Source: DASYXZ01 sp035934315
Lineage (GTDB): Bacteria; Acidobacteriota; Terriglobia; UBA7540
Assembly (NCBI GenBank): GCA_035934315.1
Contig: DASYXZ010000297.1
Location: 1-13,760, forward strand
Direction of reading: 5' to 3'
Length of the DNA stretch: 13,760 nucleotides
Shown: piece after piece, positions 12,491 to 13,760 of the stretch
How the letters are laid out: each line of letters starts with the position of its first letter
Position numbering within the stretch: position 1 is the stretch's first letter
Notes under the pieces: model-generated
The model's database searches: none
Told to the model about the DNA's origin: nothing
The model's input: the letters and a program-made list of their open reading frames with translations, nothing else
Made by a program: the position numbers and the translations under genes

Positions 12491-13377
12491 GCATGTGCCC
12501 CGAGCCGCTGCTGGAGAGCGCTCTGAGCGAGGAGAAGAGGAACCTCGATCCGATGAGCCTTCATGACGCCAAGATCGTACCCAGCCCATCGACTGGCGGA
12601 ATAGTTTCGGAACTCGGGGGCGCTGCTTCGTGCAAACTCAGAACTTCCCATATTAACTTCTATTATGGCTCGTTCCAGGCGCTACATGATGTGAGTATTG
12701 ATTTCGCTACAAACAAGATTACCGCGCTCATCGGCCCCTCCGGCTGTGGGAAATCGACATTCCTCAGGTCTTTAAACCGCCTGCATGAGACCGTGCGCGG
12801 TGCGCGGCTGGAAGGCAGTATCCTGCTCGATGGCCGGGATATCTTCAATGAGGACGTCAGTAACATCCGCCGCCGCGTGGGTATGGTTTTCCAAAAATCG
12901 AATCCGTTCCCCAAGACGGTCTTCGACAATGTTGCATATGGCCTCCGCATCAACGGCATGCGCGGCGGCCGCACCCATATCGCGGAAGTGGTGGAAAAAA
13001 GCCTCACCCGCGCCGCCCTGTGGGATGAAGTCAAGGATAAGCTCCAACAATCTGCCTACAGTTTGTCAGGCGGCCAACAGCAGCGCCTTTGTATCGCCCG
13101 TGCGCTGGCGGTCGAGCCTGAGGCGCTCCTCCTCGACGAACCTTGTTCGGCGCTCGACCCAATCGCTACTGCCAAGATTGAAGAGCTTTTGTTTGGACTC
13201 AAAAGTTCTTGCACCATCGTTATTGTGACGCATAATATGCAGCAAGCCGCGAGAGTGGCGGACTACACGGGCTTCTTTTTGATGGGGAAACTCATCGAAT
13301 TTAATACCACGGCGGTGATTTTCAAAACGCCGGCCCGGAAAGAAACCGAAGGTTACATTACGGGGCGGTTTGGGTAG
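12487..13377 (+). CDS. pstB: Phosphate ABC transporter ATPase PstB
   Basis: The product has 296 residues from GTG 12487, which overlaps the pstA stop as GTGA. Walker A is 'GPSGCGKST' (83-91), the Q-loop Gln 136 lies in 'MVFQKSNPFP', the signature is 'LSGGQQQR' (193-200), Walker B is 'ALLLDEP' (213-219) and the H-loop is H249 in 'VTHNMQQAARVAD'. The tail 'TEGYITGRFG' is characteristic of PstB. The ATPase core begins near residue 50, so the protein has about 45 extra, poorly conserved N-terminal residues relative to the ~257-residue E. coli protein. Starts at ATG 12493 or ATG 12553 are possible, the last giving 274 residues but without a well-spaced ribosome site. Confidence 0.93.
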   Translation: MSMCPEPLLESALSEEKRNLDPMSLHDAKIVPSPSTGGIVSELGGAASCKLRTSHINFYYGSFQALHDVSIDFATNKITALIGPSGCGKSTFLRSLNRLHETVRGARLEGSILLDGRDIFNEDVSNIRRRVGMVFQKSNPFPKTVFDNVAYGLRINGMRGGRTHIAEVVEKSLTRAALWDEVKDKLQQSAYSLSGGQQQRLCIARALAVEPEALLLDEPCSALDPIATAKIEELLFGLKSSCTIVIVTHNMQQAARVADYTGFFLMGKLIEFNTTAVIFKTPARKETEGYITGRFG

Positions 13378-13383
13378 GGAAAA

Positions 13384-13411
13384 GTAGACAGTAGACTTTG
13401 GAAAGTAGACA
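13384..13411 (+). repeat. Heptanucleotide repeats, left array (AGTAGAC)
   Basis: Units of seven bases in strict phase: AGTAGAC (13384), AGTAGAC (13391), TTTGGAA (13398, diverged) and AGTAGAC (13405). They start seven bases after the pstB stop. The reverse complement, GTCTACT, corresponds to the units of the right array at 13532, so the two arrays face each other. Confidence 0.6.
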
Positions 13412-13531
13412 GAAAAAATATGGTCGTGAAGGGCGGCCTCCAGACGAGGATCCCTCATTGATTGAGGAGGGAAAACCGTTGGCTTACATCGGGCGACAAT
13501 TAACGACGGAATGGGGTTTATCTTTTAGCCT

Positions 13532-13587
13532 GTCTACCGCCTACAGTCTACAGTCTACCGACTGCGGTCTATTGTTTACCCTTTAAC
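13532..13587 (+). repeat. Heptanucleotide repeats, right array (GTCTACM), up to the phoU start
   Basis: Seven-base units in phase: GTCTACC, GCCTACA, GTCTACA, GTCTACC, GACTGCG, GTCTATT, GTTTACC, CTTTAAC, degenerating toward the ATG of phoU at 13588. They are inverted relative to the left array. The 120 bp between the arrays hold no credible gene; the only notable structure is a small CCTCA/TGAGG hairpin at 13453-13467. The array occupies the position where a ribosome site for phoU would be, and none is seen. Confidence 0.6.
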
Positions 13588-13760
13588 ATGCGTCACTTTG
13601 ACCAACAACTCGATGATCTCCGAAAGCGGCTGCTGGAGATGAGCGGCCTGGTGGAGTCCGGAATTTACCGCAGTATCCTCTCACTGACTGAGAAGGACGA
13701 GAAGCAGGCACAGCAGGCATTGCAAAACGAGGCTCGCATCAATCAGATGGAGATTGAAAT
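13588..13760 (+). CDS. phoU: Phosphate signalling protein PhoU (3' end outside window)
   Basis: Fifty-seven residues are visible, beginning 'MRHFDQQLDDLRKRLLEMSG' and continuing 'LVESGIYRSILSLTEKD', the typical first helix pair of PhoU. 'IYRSI' and the charged 'EARINQMEIE' (normally followed by the family's conserved Asp/Glu metal-binding cluster) support the call. PhoU is a cytoplasmic helical-bundle protein that links PstB/PstC status to PhoR and dampens phosphate uptake. Unlike the tightly overlapping pst genes, it is 210 bp from pstB with repeat DNA between, so its expression may be partly separate. No ribosome site is visible before the ATG. Confidence 0.9.
   Translation, partial: MRHFDQQLDDLRKRLLEMSGLVESGIYRSILSLTEKDEKQAQQALQNEARINQMEIE

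Noticed and set aside
13398..13586. 62-codon ORF between pstB and phoU
   Set aside because: It consists largely of the two heptamer arrays and has no ribosome site.
13384..13587. CRISPR array
   Set aside because: Units are only 7 bases, tandem without spacers, and no cas genes are near.

Overview
The window looks like chromosomal DNA of a GC-rich, diderm, soil-type bacterium, most likely an acidobacterium (Terriglobia-like). This is inference from several points: secreted proteins with signal peptidase I signals, a LolC/E-type permease, a secreted GH16 protein with a membrane-hairpin/Ig tail of a kind I associate with acidobacteria, a degenerate receiver protein, and interspersed repeats encoding 'ECGSLLP'/'QQAAALQT'-like spurious peptides. 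No search could be run.

Layout. (1) Positions 1-400: 3' part of a PIN-domain (VapC-type) toxin gene. (2) 441-1688, minus strand: LolC/LolE-type ABC permease with no LolD ATPase beside it. (3) 1865-5172, plus strand: two secreted glycoside hydrolases, a GH27 alpha-galactosidase-like enzyme and a GH16 beta-glucanase-like enzyme, separated by an intergenic repeat that falsely lengthens the second ORF. (4) 5316-13760: a large phosphate-starvation locus in the order phoB, phoR, three small genes (one-TM protein, DUF2582-type winged helix, degenerate receiver), a decayed pstS copy, intact pstS, pstC, pstA, pstB, and the start of phoU, all on the plus strand.

How it works together. PhoR (membrane kinase with an extracytoplasmic sensor domain) would phosphorylate PhoB. 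PhoB would bind 11-bp-phased TTAAC-type repeats: a clear set at 9028-9057 in front of the pst genes and a weaker set at 7902-7942 in front of the three small genes. PstS captures phosphate in the periplasm, PstC/PstA form the channel, PstB is the ATPase, and PhoU links transporter state to PhoR. pstS-pstC-pstA-pstB overlap by 1-4 nt (TAATG, GTGA, GTGA), so they are very probably translationally coupled. A perfect 11-bp hairpin just inside pstC may set the PstS:PstC ratio.

Most notable: the Pho-box promoter sits in front of a broken second copy of pstS (an in-frame stop after the 'YPIYSKW' motif, then an internal deletion with frameshift), and the intact pstS follows with no promoter of its own that I can see. 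Also worth a look are the three-gene accessory module between phoR and pst, the GH16 protein's internal lipobox in a membrane hairpin that interrupts an Ig-like domain, and heptanucleotide repeat arrays in inverted orientation between pstB and phoU.
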